Of a stretch of DNA of 64,000 nt, positions 37,059-46,320 are shown in pieces. The stretch comes from Providencia rettgeri (GTDB lineage: Bacteria; Pseudomonadota; Gammaproteobacteria; Enterobacterales; Enterobacteriaceae). The stretch lies in NCBI RefSeq assembly GCF_041075285.1, contig NZ_CP163512.1, positions 4,286,955 through 4,350,954 on the forward strand, written 5' to 3'. Position 1 is the first letter of the stretch, and every line of letters begins with the position of its first letter. The position numbers and the translations under genes were made by a program. The notes under the pieces were generated by a model. The model made no database searches. It was not told the DNA's origin and saw nothing but the letters and a program-made list of their open reading frames with translations.

Positions 37059-40000
37059 ATGTTGGAATGGGTTATAAGACGCTCGGTTGCGAATCGCTTT
37101 TTAGTCTTAATGGGCGTGCTATTTTTAGTCATTGCTGGAATGTGGAGCATCCGCAACACGCCTGTTGATGCACTGCCTGACTTATCTGATGTACAAGTGA
37201 TCATCAAAACCACCTATCCAGGACAAGCTCCTCAACTGGTTGAAAACCAAGTTACTTATCCGATAACGACGACGATGTTATCTGTACCAGGTGCGAAAAC
37301 GGTTCGCGGCTTTTCGGCCTTTGGTGACTCTTATGTTTATGTCATTTTTGAAGACAATACGGATTTATATTGGGCACGTTCGCGGGTTTTAGAGTATTTA
37401 AACCAAGTTCAGACAAAACTTCCGAAAGGTGCGGTTGCTTCTATTGGTCCTGATGCAACGGGTGTCGGTTGGGTGTTTGAATATGCACTGGTTGATAAAA
37501 GTGGTAAACATAATTTAGCTGAATTGCGTTCGTTGCAAGATTGGTTTTTGAAATATGAGCTAAAGACGCTGCCAAACGTTTCTGAGGTTGCAACTGTTGG
37601 CGGTGTGGTGAAGTCTTATCAAATCGTCGTTGATCCGCTTAAGTTAACGCAGTTTTCAGTGACGTTACCAGAAATAAGACAAGCGGTTGAAATGGCTAAC
37701 CAAGAGGCGGGTGGGTCTTCCATCGAAATTGCCGAAGCGGAGTTTATGGTTAGAGCTAATGGTTACCTTCAATCGATAGATGACTTTAATAAAATTTACT
37801 TGAAAACCGTAGAGAATGACGTCCCGATTTACTTGAAAGATGTGGCTCGTATTCAAGAAGGCCCTGAAATGCGTCGCGGTGTTGCTGAGCTTAATGGGGA
37901 GGGGGAAGTTGTCGGTGGGATCATCTTATTACGCTCAGGGGAAAATGCGCGAAATGTTATTCATGATGTCAAACAAAAGCTTGAGGATTTAAGTGCTAGT
38001 TTGCCTGAAGGCATTGAAATCATTACAACCTATGATAGAAGCATACTGATTGATAACGCAATTGATAATCTCAGTTATAAACTGTTAGAAGAATTTATTG
38101 TTGTTGCCTTAGTTTGTGCTGTTTTTTTATGGCATTTCCGTTCTGCTTTAGTTGCGATTATCTCTTTACCACTCGGGTTATTTATTGCGTTTATTGTTAT
38201 GCATTACCAAGGAATAAATGCAAACATTATGTCTCTTGGGGGGATAGCTATTGCCATTGGGGCAATGGTTGATGCGGCGATCGTGATGATTGAAAATGCC
38301 CATAAAAAATTAGAAAAATGGCAGCATCAACATGAAGGCCAAGTTCTCGATAATACACAACGTTGGAAATTAATTACGGATTCGGCGGTTGAGGTTGGGC
38401 CTGCACTATTTATTAGCTTACTTATTATTACGCTTTCCTTTATTCCTATTTTTACTTTGGAAGGTCAAGAAGGGCGTTTATTTGGGCCTTTGGCATTTAC
38501 AAAAACCTATGCCATGGCGGGAGCCGCTGCATTAGCGTTAATTGTGATCCCTATTTTAATGGGATACTGGATCCGCGGTAATATCCCAAATGAAAATAAA
38601 AACCCGTTGAATCGCTGGTTAATCGCATTATATAGCCCAATCTTATTAAAGGTTTTAGCGTGGCCAAAAACGACGTTACTGATTAGCGTTCTATCATTGT
38701 TTACCGTGATATGGCCATTAAAGAATTTAGGTGGTGAATTTCTCCCATCGATTAATGAAGGTGATTTGCTGTATATGCCGTCAACATTGCCAGGGGTCTC
38801 CCCTGCTCAAGCCGCATTTTTACTGCAAAATACCGATAAATTAATTAAAACTATTCCTGAAGTGGAGACCGTTTTTGGTAAAGCAGGGAAAGCGGAAACA
38901 GCAACGGATTCTGCACCGATGGAAATGATCGAAACCGCCATTCGTTTAAAACCACAGTCTGAGTGGCGAGAAGGGATGACGCTGGAGAAAATCATCAATG
39001 AGTTAGATGAAACTGTACGTTTACCGGGGGTGGCTAATTTATGGGTTCCGCCTATTCGTAATCGAATTGATATGCTTTCCACGGGAGTCAAAAGCCCGAT
39101 AGGGATTAAGGTATCAGGGAAAAACCTCGAAGAAATCGATGCAGTTGCACAAGAAATTGAAAAAGTGACCAAAACCGTGCCGGGTGTTGTGTCAGTATTG
39201 GCTGAACGTCTAGTCGGAGGACGGTATATTGATGTAAAAATTGACAGAGAAAAAGCGGCCCGTTTTGGTATGAGCATCAGTGATGTACAAGTTTATATCT
39301 CAATGGCGACTGGTGGAGAGATGATTGGTGAAACTGTTGAAGGAATAGAACGTTATCCAATTAATTTAAGATACCCTCAGGATTATCGAAATAGTGCCTC
39401 AGCGTTAAAATCATTGCCGATTTTAACACCGAGTAAGCAACAAATTGTTCTCAGTGATGTGGCTGATGTGGTAGTGCAGATGGGGCCTCCCATGTTGAAA
39501 ACCGAGAATGCGCGACCAACCAGTTGGATTTATATTGATGCGCGGGACAGAGATATGGTCTCAGTCATTAATGATATTGATACGGCAATAAAAAATAATA
39601 TCCAAATGAAAGCGGGGATCAGTTATTCCTTCACAGGACAATTTGAATCACTTGAAAGAGCCAACCAGAAACTAATGTTAATGGTGCCAGCAACCATCAT
39701 GATTATTTTTGTCTTGCTCTATTTAGCCTTTAGGCGATTTAGTGAAGCATTGCTGATTTTATTAAGCTTACCTTTTGCGTTAGTGGGGGCAATTTGGCTC
39801 CTGTATTGGATGGACTTTAATTTATCTGTCGCAACAGGGACTGGCTTTGTTGCATTAGCGGGGGTTGCTGCTGAATTTGGTGTGGTGATGTTGATTTATT
39901 TAAGACATGCCATTGAAGATAGAGAAAAACAGCAAGGAATAAACACATTATCGAATCAGGATTTAGATAGTGCGTTATATGAAGGGGCGGTATTGCGCGT

Positions 40001-40196
40001 TCGGCCAAAAGCCATGACCGTGGCTGTTATTCTCGCGGGGTTATTACCTATTTTATTAAGCACAGGCGTGGGGTCTGAGGTAATGAGCAGGATCGCGGCT
40101 CCAATGATTGGAGGGATGATCACAGCACCATTATTATCGTTATTTATCATTCCTGCTGCATATAAATTGATTTGCCAAATGCGCTCTAAAAAATAG
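37059..40196 (+). CDS. cusA: Copper/silver RND efflux transporter CusA
   Basis: 1045 residues, the family length (1047 in E. coli). It has an RND permease with 12 predicted membrane segments, the proton-relay region [19 protein letters not shown] (TM4), two large periplasmic loops, and the Met-containing metal-site segment [13 protein letters not shown]. It pumps Cu(I)/Ag(I) from cytoplasm and periplasm through CusBC. It directly follows cusB. Confidence 0.96.
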   Translation: MLEWVIRRSVANRFLVLMGVLFLVIAGMWSIRNTPVDALPDLSDVQVIIKTTYPGQAPQLVENQVTYPITTTMLSVPGAKTVRGFSAFGDSYVYVIFEDNTDLYWARSRVLEYLNQVQTKLPKGAVASIGPDATGVGWVFEYALVDKSGKHNLAELRSLQDWFLKYELKTLPNVSEVATVGGVVKSYQIVVDPLKLTQFSVTLPEIRQAVEMANQEAGGSSIEIAEAEFMVRANGYLQSIDDFNKIYLKTVENDVPIYLKDVARIQEGPEMRRGVAELNGEGEVVGGIILLRSGENARNVIHDVKQKLEDLSASLPEGIEIITTYDRSILIDNAIDNLSYKLLEEFIVVALVCAVFLWHFRSALVAIISLPLGLFIAFIVMHYQGINANIMSLGGIAIAIGAMVDAAIVMIENAHKKLEKWQHQHEGQVLDNTQRWKLITDSAVEVGPALFISLLIITLSFIPIFTLEGQEGRLFGPLAFTKTYAMAGAAALALIVIPILMGYWIRGNIPNENKNPLNRWLIALYSPILLKVLAWPKTTLLISVLSLFTVIWPLKNLGGEFLPSINEGDLLYMPSTLPGVSPAQAAFLLQNTDKLIKTIPEVETVFGKAGKAETATDSAPMEMIETAIRLKPQSEWREGMTLEKIINELDETVRLPGVANLWVPPIRNRIDMLSTGVKSPIGIKVSGKNLEEIDAVAQEIEKVTKTVPGVVSVLAERLVGGRYIDVKIDREKAARFGMSISDVQVYISMATGGEMIGETVEGIERYPINLRYPQDYRNSASALKSLPILTPSKQQIVLSDVADVVVQMGPPMLKTENARPTSWIYIDARDRDMVSVINDIDTAIKNNIQMKAGISYSFTGQFESLERANQKLMLMVPATIMIIFVLLYLAFRRFSEALLILLSLPFALVGAIWLLYWMDFNLSVATGTGFVALAGVAAEFGVVMLIYLRHAIEDREKQQGINTLSNQDLDSALYEGAVLRVRPKAMTVAVILAGLLPILLSTGVGSEVMSRIAAPMIGGMITAPLLSLFIIPAAYKLICQMRSKK

Positions 40197-40241
40197 GCGC
40201 TTTACAGATAGTTGCCATTATTCTTGATAAGGTGAGTCGTA

Positions 40242-40664
40242 ATGAAAAAGATGATTTTAGGTGGAATGTTATTACTGTCATTTTCTGCGGTTTCTCAAGC
40301 ACAGAGCGTGCAACTGTATAAGGATGCTAACTGCGGTTGCTGCCAGTTATGGGGAGAGGGGATTAAAAAAGCAGGATATGACGTTGTGGTCAATGAAATC
40401 AGTTATGATGAATTGAATCAACTAAACGATGAGCTGAATGTGCCATACAACTTACGTAGCTGCCATATTGCTAAATACAAAGGTAAAGTGATTGTTGGAC
40501 ACGTCCCTGTAAGCAGCCTAGATACGATTGATGCGTTACCTACAGAGGTGGTTGGCATTTCAGTACCAGGTATGCCAATAGGCAGTTTAGGTATGGAACA
40601 GCCTGATGGTAGAACACAGCCGTATTCAGTGGTCCAATTTAAAGCGAATGGTGAATACCGTTAA
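40242..40664 (+). CDS. DUF411 family exported metal-binding protein
   Basis: 140 residues with a signal peptide MKKMILGGMLLLSFSAVSQA and a thioredoxin-like DUF411 fold: motif DANCGCCQLWGE (three closely spaced Cys), SCHIAKYKGKVIVGHVP, and VPGMPIGSLGMEQPDG rich in Met. DUF411 proteins are common in copper-resistance clusters and are thought to bind Cu(I). It follows cusA by 45 bp on the same strand and probably belongs to the cus operon; E. coli K-12 cus lacks it. Confidence 0.9.
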   Translation: MKKMILGGMLLLSFSAVSQAQSVQLYKDANCGCCQLWGEGIKKAGYDVVVNEISYDELNQLNDELNVPYNLRSCHIAKYKGKVIVGHVPVSSLDTIDALPTEVVGISVPGMPIGSLGMEQPDGRTQPYSVVQFKANGEYR

Positions 40665-40680
40665 TTAAGGTAAATTTATT

Positions 40681-40704
40681 AAGTTGCAGGGGGACCTGCA
40701 ACTT
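40681..40704. terminator. Hairpin between the DUF411 gene and the aldo/keto reductase
   Basis: Perfect inverted repeat AAGTTGCAGG/CCTGCAACTT between the two convergent genes; there is no strong U-run on either strand, so it may be only a weak terminator. Confidence 0.5.
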
Positions 40705-40713
40705 ATATAAATA

Positions 40714-41706
40714 TCATTCGTTTTCTAGTATCAGTTCAATGGCTTTCAGTTCATCTTGGTTAAAGTCGCGGTTTTTTAACATCCCCATCGCATCATCAAT
40801 TTGGCTAATTCGGCTGGCTCCAATCAATACAGAGGTGATCCTATCATGGCGCAATAACCAAGCTAATGCCATTTGACTCAGTTTTTGACCGCGTTTAGCG
40901 GCAATTTCATTCAACTGTTTTACTTTTGCTAACACAGAAGAGGTGAGTCGCTCAGGAGGTAACGATGGATTACCTGCTGCCCGTGAGTCCGCAGGAATAC
41001 CGTTTAAATAGCGATCCGTTAAGATCCCGCCAGCAAGGGGGGAGTAAGCGATCGACCCGACGCCTTCTTCTTCAAGCACATCAAGTAATCCTTCTTCAGG
41101 TGTACGTTCAAACATGGAGTACTTGGGTTGGTGGATAAGGCAAGGCGTCCCTAATTCAGTCAGAATACCAATAGCTTCTTTCGCTAAATCTGTAGGGTAG
41201 TTTGAAATTCCAACGTATAGCGCTTTTCCTTGGCGAACGATTAAATCAAGAGCCCCCATGGTTTCTTCTAATGGTGTATCGGGATCTGGACGATGGTGGT
41301 AAAAAATATCCACATAATCAAGTCCCATCCGTTTTAAACTCTGATTGAGACTGGCGACCAAATATTTTTTACTTCCCCAATCTCCATATGGGCCATCCCA
41401 CATGGTAAAGCCAGCTTTTGATGAAATGATCATTTCATCACGATAAGGCAGAAAATCCCGTTGTAAGATTTGGCCAAATTTCGTTTCAGCAGCCCCCGGC
41501 GGAGGGCCGTAGTTATTGGCAAGATCAAAATGTGTAATACCAAGATCAAAAGCATGGCGCAGCATGGCTTGGCAGCTATCAAATGATTTGTTATCGCCAA
41601 AATTATGCCATAATCCTAATGAAATCAGAGGCAAACGTAATCCGCTATGACCACATAAACGGTATTCCATTTCAGTATAGCGCTTTGATGATGCAGTATA
41701 AGGCAT
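40714..41706 (-). CDS. Aldo/keto reductase, YghZ (Gpr)-like
   Basis: 330 residues. TIM-barrel AKR signature residues: Asp and Tyr in FDLANNYGPPPG, Lys in ISSKAGF, His in IFYHHRPDPDTP, and a C-terminal NADPH segment SVLIGASRISQID. The N-terminal MEYRLCGHSGLRLPLISLGL and the GPPPG loop are typical of the L-glyceraldehyde-3-phosphate reductase (YghZ) subgroup, which also reduces methylglyoxal. It stands alone between the copper cluster and yaaA; the physiological substrate here is uncertain. Confidence 0.88.
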   Translation of the reverse strand: MPYTASSKRYTEMEYRLCGHSGLRLPLISLGLWHNFGDNKSFDSCQAMLRHAFDLGITHFDLANNYGPPPGAAETKFGQILQRDFLPYRDEMIISSKAGFTMWDGPYGDWGSKKYLVASLNQSLKRMGLDYVDIFYHHRPDPDTPLEETMGALDLIVRQGKALYVGISNYPTDLAKEAIGILTELGTPCLIHQPKYSMFERTPEEGLLDVLEEEGVGSIAYSPLAGGILTDRYLNGIPADSRAAGNPSLPPERLTSSVLAKVKQLNEIAAKRGQKLSQMALAWLLRHDRITSVLIGASRISQIDDAMGMLKNRDFNQDELKAIELILENE

Positions 41707-41896
41707 ATTTTACCTCCAGATAGTGAGCAAAATCCCGTCCAATACTGTCATAAATCTTAAGTATGAGCTGAGGAATCCATGCTAATTTGATTTAGTATGG
41801 TCGTTTTATAGTGAAATTGTGATGAAGTATGGATAATTTTGTGATGTGTTGAAAGGGACGGGTATTCAACGTAAGTTAATCCCCGTCATGAGTCGA

Positions 41897-42673
41897 TTAA
41901 ATATTTTCTGGGCGAGTAAAAATCAATTCATTCCCCTTAGATTGGCTTTCATCAAATTGATAGCCTTCTAAATTAAAGTCCGATAATTGCTCTGTTTTTG
42001 TCAGTTTATTTTGAATAATAAACCGGCTCATTAAACCACGTGCTTTTTTTGCATAAAAACTGATAACCTTGTATTTGCCATTTTTTTCATCAAGGAAAAC
42101 GGGTTTAATAATCTGACCATCGAGTTTTTTGGTATTGACGGATTTAAAATATTCATCAGAAGCAAGGTTGACTAAAACTGGGTCTTTCTGCTGTGCAAGT
42201 GCTTGATTTAATTGTTTGGTAATAATGTCGCCCCAAAATTCATATAAGTTTTTGCCTCGCGTATTTTTGAGGGCAATCCCCATCTCAAGCCGATAAGGTT
42301 GCATTAAATCTAAAGGACGTAACACCCCATAAAGGCCAGATAAAATACGTAAATGAGACTGGGCGAACTCAAAATCTTCCGCGCTAAATGTCTCCGCTTG
42401 CATCCCCGTATAAACATCACCTTTGAAGGCTAAAATGGCTTGGCGTGCATTATCAGGGGTAAAGTCAGCGTGCCATTCTGCAAAGCGAGCGGCATTCAAT
42501 CCTGCCAGTTTGTCACTGATTTTCATTAAACTTGCAATTTCCGCTGGGGTTAACTTACGGCACTCTTTTATCAGTTTTTGCGATTCCGCTAATAATTCAG
42601 GTTGCGAGAATTGCGCGGTTGCAAGTGGGCTTTCGTAGTCTAACGTTTTTGCAGGTGAAATAGTAATAAGCAT
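41897..42673 (-). CDS. yaaA: Peroxide stress protein YaaA (DUF328)
   Basis: 258 residues with the family motifs [16 protein letters not shown] at the N-terminus, [21 protein letters not shown], and [13 protein letters not shown] near the C-terminus. YaaA limits intracellular unincorporated iron and DNA damage during peroxide stress in E. coli. It is divergent from talB across a 342-bp region. The start fits the family. Confidence 0.94.
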   Translation of the reverse strand: MLITISPAKTLDYESPLATAQFSQPELLAESQKLIKECRKLTPAEIASLMKISDKLAGLNAARFAEWHADFTPDNARQAILAFKGDVYTGMQAETFSAEDFEFAQSHLRILSGLYGVLRPLDLMQPYRLEMGIALKNTRGKNLYEFWGDIITKQLNQALAQQKDPVLVNLASDEYFKSVNTKKLDGQIIKPVFLDEKNGKYKVISFYAKKARGLMSRFIIQNKLTKTEQLSDFNLEGYQFDESQSKGNELIFTRPENI

Positions 42674-43015
42674 GACTTGACCCTTTATAAAAAATAATAA
42701 CGCTTACTTTAGCAAAAATTCATCCTAAATAGCTAATTGATACAATAAGCCAAACCGATATTGTTCTTTGCTATTGTTGGCTAACAAGATATTTCGCTAA
42801 ATGGATTCAGCTTAATATCTGACAGCGAAACCGATTGCCAATCAGATAGTTGCTTTTAACCAGATTTCCTTACTTGCAGCAATATGGATGCATGATATTA
42901 TCTGTAGACGGTGCGGCGATAGCCACAATTCCTTTATAATACGCAAAGTAATTCAAGTTGCAGCTAACTACCCTACAACTTGAAGTATGACGGGTATAAC
43001 AACGAGATTAAAGAG
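42674..43015. other. yaaA-talB divergent intergenic region
   Basis: 342 bp. No gene. It carries a short ERIC-end derivative at 42937-43000, just 15 bp before talB; the remainder is plain AT-rich promoter DNA. Confidence 0.6.
42937..43000. repeat. Truncated ERIC element in the talB leader
   Basis: About 64 bp with both ERIC ends, AATTCAAGTTGCAG on the left and CTACAACTTGAAGTATGACG then GGTATA on the right, and no centre. The right end matches the E. coli ERIC terminus better than the array after trpR does. It ends 15 bp before the talB start, so it must be in the mRNA leader or promoter. Confidence 0.65.
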
Positions 43016-43969
43016 ATGACCGATAAACTAACCTCCTTACGTAGTCTGACAACCGTTGTTGCTGATACTGGCGACATCGAAGCAATGAAGCTTTACAAAC
43101 CACAAGATGCGACCACTAACCCGTCGCTGATCTTAAATGCTGCACAAATTCCTGAGTACCGTAAATTAATTGATGATGCGGTCGAGTGGGCACGTAAGCA
43201 AAGCAGCAATCGCGAGCAACAAATTATTGATGCTTGTGACAAACTGGCAGTCAATATCGGTCTGGAAATTCTGAAATTAGTTCCGGGTCGTATTTCTACC
43301 GAAGTTGATGCGCGTCTTTCTTATGATGAAGAAGCGTGTATTGCTAAGGCTCGTCATTTAATCAAAATGTATAATGATGCGGGGATCAGCAATGACCGTA
43401 TCCTGATTAAATTAGCATCAACTTGGCAGGGGATCCGTGCGGCAGAAAGACTGGAAAAAGAAGGCATCAACTGTAATCTAACGCTATTATTCTCTTTTGC
43501 TCAAGCGCGTGCTTGTGCGGAAGCCGGGGTTTACCTGATCTCTCCTTTCGTCGGTCGTATCCTTGACTGGTATAAAGCAAATACAGACAAAAAAGAATTT
43601 GCACCACAAGAAGATCCTGGCGTGATTTCTGTAACTGAAATCTACAACTACTATAAAGCGCACGGCTACAAAACCGTGGTGATGGGGGCAAGCTTCCGTA
43701 ACGTGGGCGAAATCATTGAATTAGCCGGCTGTGACCGCTTAACCATCTCCCCAGGCCTACTGAAAGAACTGTCTGAGTCTGAAGGTACTTTAGTCCGCAA
43801 GCTGACTGATGCAGGCAAGACAAAAGAACCGGGTGCGAAAATGACTGAAGCTGAATTCTACTGGCAGCACAACCAAGACCCAATGGCGGTCGATAAGCTG
43901 TCTGATGGTATCCGTAAGTTTGCGGTAGACCAAGAAAAACTGGAAAAAATGATTGCAGATTTACTGTAA
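43016..43969 (+). CDS. talB: Transaldolase B
   Basis: 317 residues from the ATG at 43016 ([20 protein letters not shown]), the E. coli TalB length and N-terminus. A longer frame from 42980 would add a translation of the ERIC end and is rejected. The Schiff-base Lys lies in [12 protein letters not shown], and [10 protein letters not shown] is conserved. It transfers dihydroxyacetone units in the pentose phosphate pathway. An intrinsic terminator follows. Confidence 0.97.
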   Translation: MTDKLTSLRSLTTVVADTGDIEAMKLYKPQDATTNPSLILNAAQIPEYRKLIDDAVEWARKQSSNREQQIIDACDKLAVNIGLEILKLVPGRISTEVDARLSYDEEACIAKARHLIKMYNDAGISNDRILIKLASTWQGIRAAERLEKEGINCNLTLLFSFAQARACAEAGVYLISPFVGRILDWYKANTDKKEFAPQEDPGVISVTEIYNYYKAHGYKTVVMGASFRNVGEIIELAGCDRLTISPGLLKELSESEGTLVRKLTDAGKTKEPGAKMTEAEFYWQHNQDPMAVDKLSDGIRKFAVDQEKLEKMIADLL

Positions 43970-43987
43970 TTTTCCGCCCTTTGCTCG

Positions 43988-44013
43988 AACCCAGCTATAG
44001 GCTGGGTTTTTTT
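43988..44013 (+). terminator. talB intrinsic terminator
   Basis: Stem AACCCAGC/GCTGGGTT followed by a T-run, 19 bp after the talB stop. Confidence 0.88.
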
Positions 44014-44155
44014 ATGGCTATTTTTCATTGAGTTACTTCTCAATTTAAATATAAAAAAAACCACAACGCTGCATGAAAATACGCATCATGATATGATACT
44101 GCCCCTGTTTAAGGGCAAGTAGACAGTTTCTGATAAGTCAAGTTTTGAGGTTTGT

Positions 44156-44740
44156 ATGAATGAATTGCGCATAGGTCTGGTTTCCGTTTCTGATCGTGCT
44201 TCGAGTGGTATCTATGAAGATAAAGGCATTCCTGCACTAGAAGCGTGGTTAGCAAAAACGTTAACAACGCCTTTTCGCATCGAAACGCGGTTGATCCCCG
44301 ATGAGCAAATTATGATAGAACAAACCTTATGTGAGCTGGTGGATGAATTCGCATGTCATTTAGTGCTTACTACAGGTGGCACGGGGCCGGCTCGTCGTGA
44401 TGTTACGCCAGATGCAACATTAGCCATCGCCGATCGCGAAATGCCAGGGTTTGGTGAACAGATGCGCCAAATTAGCCTGAAATTTGTGCCAACAGCTATC
44501 TTATCGCGCCAAGTGGGGGTGATCCGTAATCAAGCCTTAATCTTGAACTTACCGGGGCAGCCAAAAGCCATTGCGGAAACATTAGAAGGGCTAAAAGATA
44601 AAGAAGGGAATGTGGTGGTTTCTGGAATTTTTGCCAGTGTCCCTTATTGCATTCAGTTATTGGATGGTCCTTATGTTGAAACAGACCCCGCGGTAGTGAA
44701 GGCTTTTCGGCCTAAATCAGCGATCCGCACTACAGACTAA
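44156..44740 (+). CDS. mog: Molybdopterin adenylyltransferase Mog
   Basis: 194 residues with the MoaB/Mog domain: LVSVSDRASSGIYEDKGIP, the nucleotide motif LTTGGTGPARRDVTPDAT, and LPGQPKAI. It adenylates molybdopterin before molybdenum insertion. The conserved place is between talB and satP. A long-stem hairpin follows. Confidence 0.95.
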   Translation: MNELRIGLVSVSDRASSGIYEDKGIPALEAWLAKTLTTPFRIETRLIPDEQIMIEQTLCELVDEFACHLVLTTGGTGPARRDVTPDATLAIADREMPGFGEQMRQISLKFVPTAILSRQVGVIRNQALILNLPGQPKAIAETLEGLKDKEGNVVVSGIFASVPYCIQLLDGPYVETDPAVVKAFRPKSAIRTTD

Positions 44741-44750
44741 TAAAACTGAA

Positions 44751-44797
44751 ATTTGGCTACAATACAATCTGAAGAGATGGTTCCATTGTAGCCAAAT
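44751..44797 (+). terminator. Hairpin terminator after mog
   Basis: A perfect 13-bp stem ATTTGGCTACAAT/ATTGTAGCCAAAT with a 21-nt loop, followed by AGCTTTTT. Confidence 0.75.
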
Positions 44798-44997
44798 AGC
44801 TTTTTACTTATTGATGTGTTGATTGTCTGTAGACATTTAGAAAGTGTACTTTCTATTTCTTGCCTTGTTTTCTTATTGATATCAAAAATTTTGGCAATTT
44901 CTGAAAATAAACCCCTGCTGGGTTTTGGGCTAGTATACTGACGTGTACATTTAAACCCGTTGAAAAAGTTCGTATGACATCTAATTTTTGTCTGGGT

Positions 44998-45289
44998 TTA
45001 AAAACCATTTTTGAGCAGCTCACTAATGGTTTTAGGTGTCGATTGCTTTTTGTTTTCTTGGTCGAGAACAAGAGAGTATAGGCGGCCTAGTTCATCAAGG
45101 CATTGCCATAGCAGTAATAACTGTCGAAAGGATATTTTGCCTTGTAATTCGAATTTTTTATTGTCGAAGCAGGGACTGTACTTTTTTCTGCAAGCTCCTC
45201 TCTTGAGAGTTTTGCCAACTCTCTTTTTTATGTAAGTGTGCTGCAAATGCTTGGCTGACATCAGTATCCGTCAATAATATTAGTCTCAT
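44998..45289 (-). pseudogene. Possible decayed small regulator-like gene downstream of satP
   Basis: An ATG at 45289 has a good ribosome-binding site (AGGAA, 6 nt) and starts MRLILLTDTDVSQAFAAHL, but stops after 43 codons. A second frame from about 45160 to 44998 reads KISFRQLLLLWQCLDELGRL and TPKTISELLKNGF, which looks more protein-like than random; an A-run between them could mark a frameshift. A 14-bp palindrome (45347-45360) overlaps a possible promoter (TATAAC). I do not recognise a family; it may be a pseudogene or no gene at all. Confidence 0.3.
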
Positions 45290-45369
45290 AACGCTTCCTA
45301 AATGGATACGTTTATGTCTAGTTATACTAAAAAATTGATTTTTTTGGACACTATAGTGTCTATTTTCAT

Positions 45370-45401
45370 TTAGTCAGGTGAACTGATACTCACCTGACTA
45401 A
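45370..45401 (-). terminator. Hairpin after satP
   Basis: Perfect 12-bp inverted repeat with an 8-nt loop, 17 bp past the satP stop. It lacks a clear U-run, so its strength is uncertain. Confidence 0.5.
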
Positions 45402-45417
45402 GTAGCACTATCAAGAA

Positions 45418-45984
45418 TTAACCACGTTGCCCTATCGGCAGAACTGTTCTTCCGTATTGCTCATTTAATACTTCTGCGACGGCTAAATAAAACGCGCTAG
45501 CACCACAGATTATTCCTTCGAAACCCGCAAATTTAAGTAATGCGGCATTGCCCGCTAAGTTACCGATAGCTAGCAAGGCAAATAAGAGGGTTAAGCTACC
45601 GAAAACAAATTGCAGTACCAAGTTAGCCTTAAATGTGCCAAGGAACATAAAGAAGGTAAAAATGCCCCAAATAGCCAGAAATACACCTAAAAACTCAGGG
45701 GAAGTTGCCTCGGCTAACCCCATGGAAGGTAAAAATAACAAGCCCACTAATGCAATCCAAAACATCCCATAAGAGGTAAATGCGGTTGCGCCAAATGTAT
45801 TGCCTTTCTTATACTCAATTAGCCCTGCGATAAATTGGGCAATCCCACCATAAAAAATACCCATGCTTAAAATAACAGATGAAAGCGGAAAAAATCCTGC
45901 GTTATGAATATTCAGCAGGATAGTTGTCATACCAAAGCCGAGTAAACCAAGTGGGCCTGGATTTGCAAGAGCGCTAGACTGCAT
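45418..45984 (-). CDS. satP: Acetate/succinate uptake protein SatP (YaaH family)
   Basis: 188 residues from the ATG at 45984, which has AGAGG just upstream and gives the family length (E. coli 188). A longer frame to 46014 adds ten unrelated residues. The AceTr signature NPGPLGLLGFGMTTILLN is present, with six membrane segments. It is an acetate/succinate-proton symporter of the inner membrane. It lies between mog and dnaK as in E. coli, on the minus strand. Confidence 0.94.
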   Translation of the reverse strand: MQSSALANPGPLGLLGFGMTTILLNIHNAGFFPLSSVILSMGIFYGGIAQFIAGLIEYKKGNTFGATAFTSYGMFWIALVGLLFLPSMGLAEATSPEFLGVFLAIWGIFTFFMFLGTFKANLVLQFVFGSLTLLFALLAIGNLAGNAALLKFAGFEGIICGASAFYLAVAEVLNEQYGRTVLPIGQRG

Positions 45985-46140
45985 ATAACCTCTGGTAAAA
46001 TATATAAAATTCAAATAGATAAAATGAAATAAATACCACCAAAATGACAGCGGCGGCGAATCATACGCAGTTTTAGTTGTCTAAACAATGATCACAAGAC
46101 AGGTTTTTTTGCAATAAATGCAAATTTTTTTTAATTCCCC

Positions 46141-46169
46141 CCTTGATGAATGGATTTACGACCCCATCT
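46141..46169 (+). promoter_or_regulatory. Sigma-32 heat-shock promoter of dnaK (P1-like)
   Basis: -35 CCTTGATG (46141-46148) and -10 CCCCATCT (46162-46169). Both match the sigma-32 consensus, and the spacer TTTACGA is shared with the E. coli dnaK P1 promoter as remembered. Confidence 0.88.
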
Positions 46170-46242
46170 TTAAAGCATCAACCGATATCTCTGTGAATTA
46201 TTGCGTTTTGAAAAATAATTTAGGCTCAGGGTTAAAAACGCC

Positions 46243-46270
46243 CTTGAAAAAGAAATATTGAGCCACATAT
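46243..46270 (+). promoter_or_regulatory. Second sigma-32 promoter candidate of dnaK (P2-like)
   Basis: -35 CTTGAAA (46243-46249), a perfect core match, then 12 bp and a weaker -10 GCCACATAT (46262-46270), about 50 bp before the dnaK start. Confidence 0.55.
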
Positions 46271-46320
46271 AGATTGATATCGAAATCATTGTGAAAAGAA
46301 TTCCTTTGGAGGCGTTTTAG

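Larger units (their letters stand above)
44798..45417. other. mog-satP intergenic region
   Basis: About 620 bp without a firm gene. Apart from the possible decayed gene it holds the palindrome GACACTATAGTGTC at 45347-45360 and a perfect 12-bp stem TTAGTCAGGTGA/TCACCTGACTAA (45370-45401) after satP. Confidence 0.5.
45985..46320. other. satP-dnaK divergent promoter region
   Basis: 336 bp with no gene. It holds two heat-shock promoter candidates for dnaK (annotated separately) and the satP upstream region. Confidence 0.7.
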
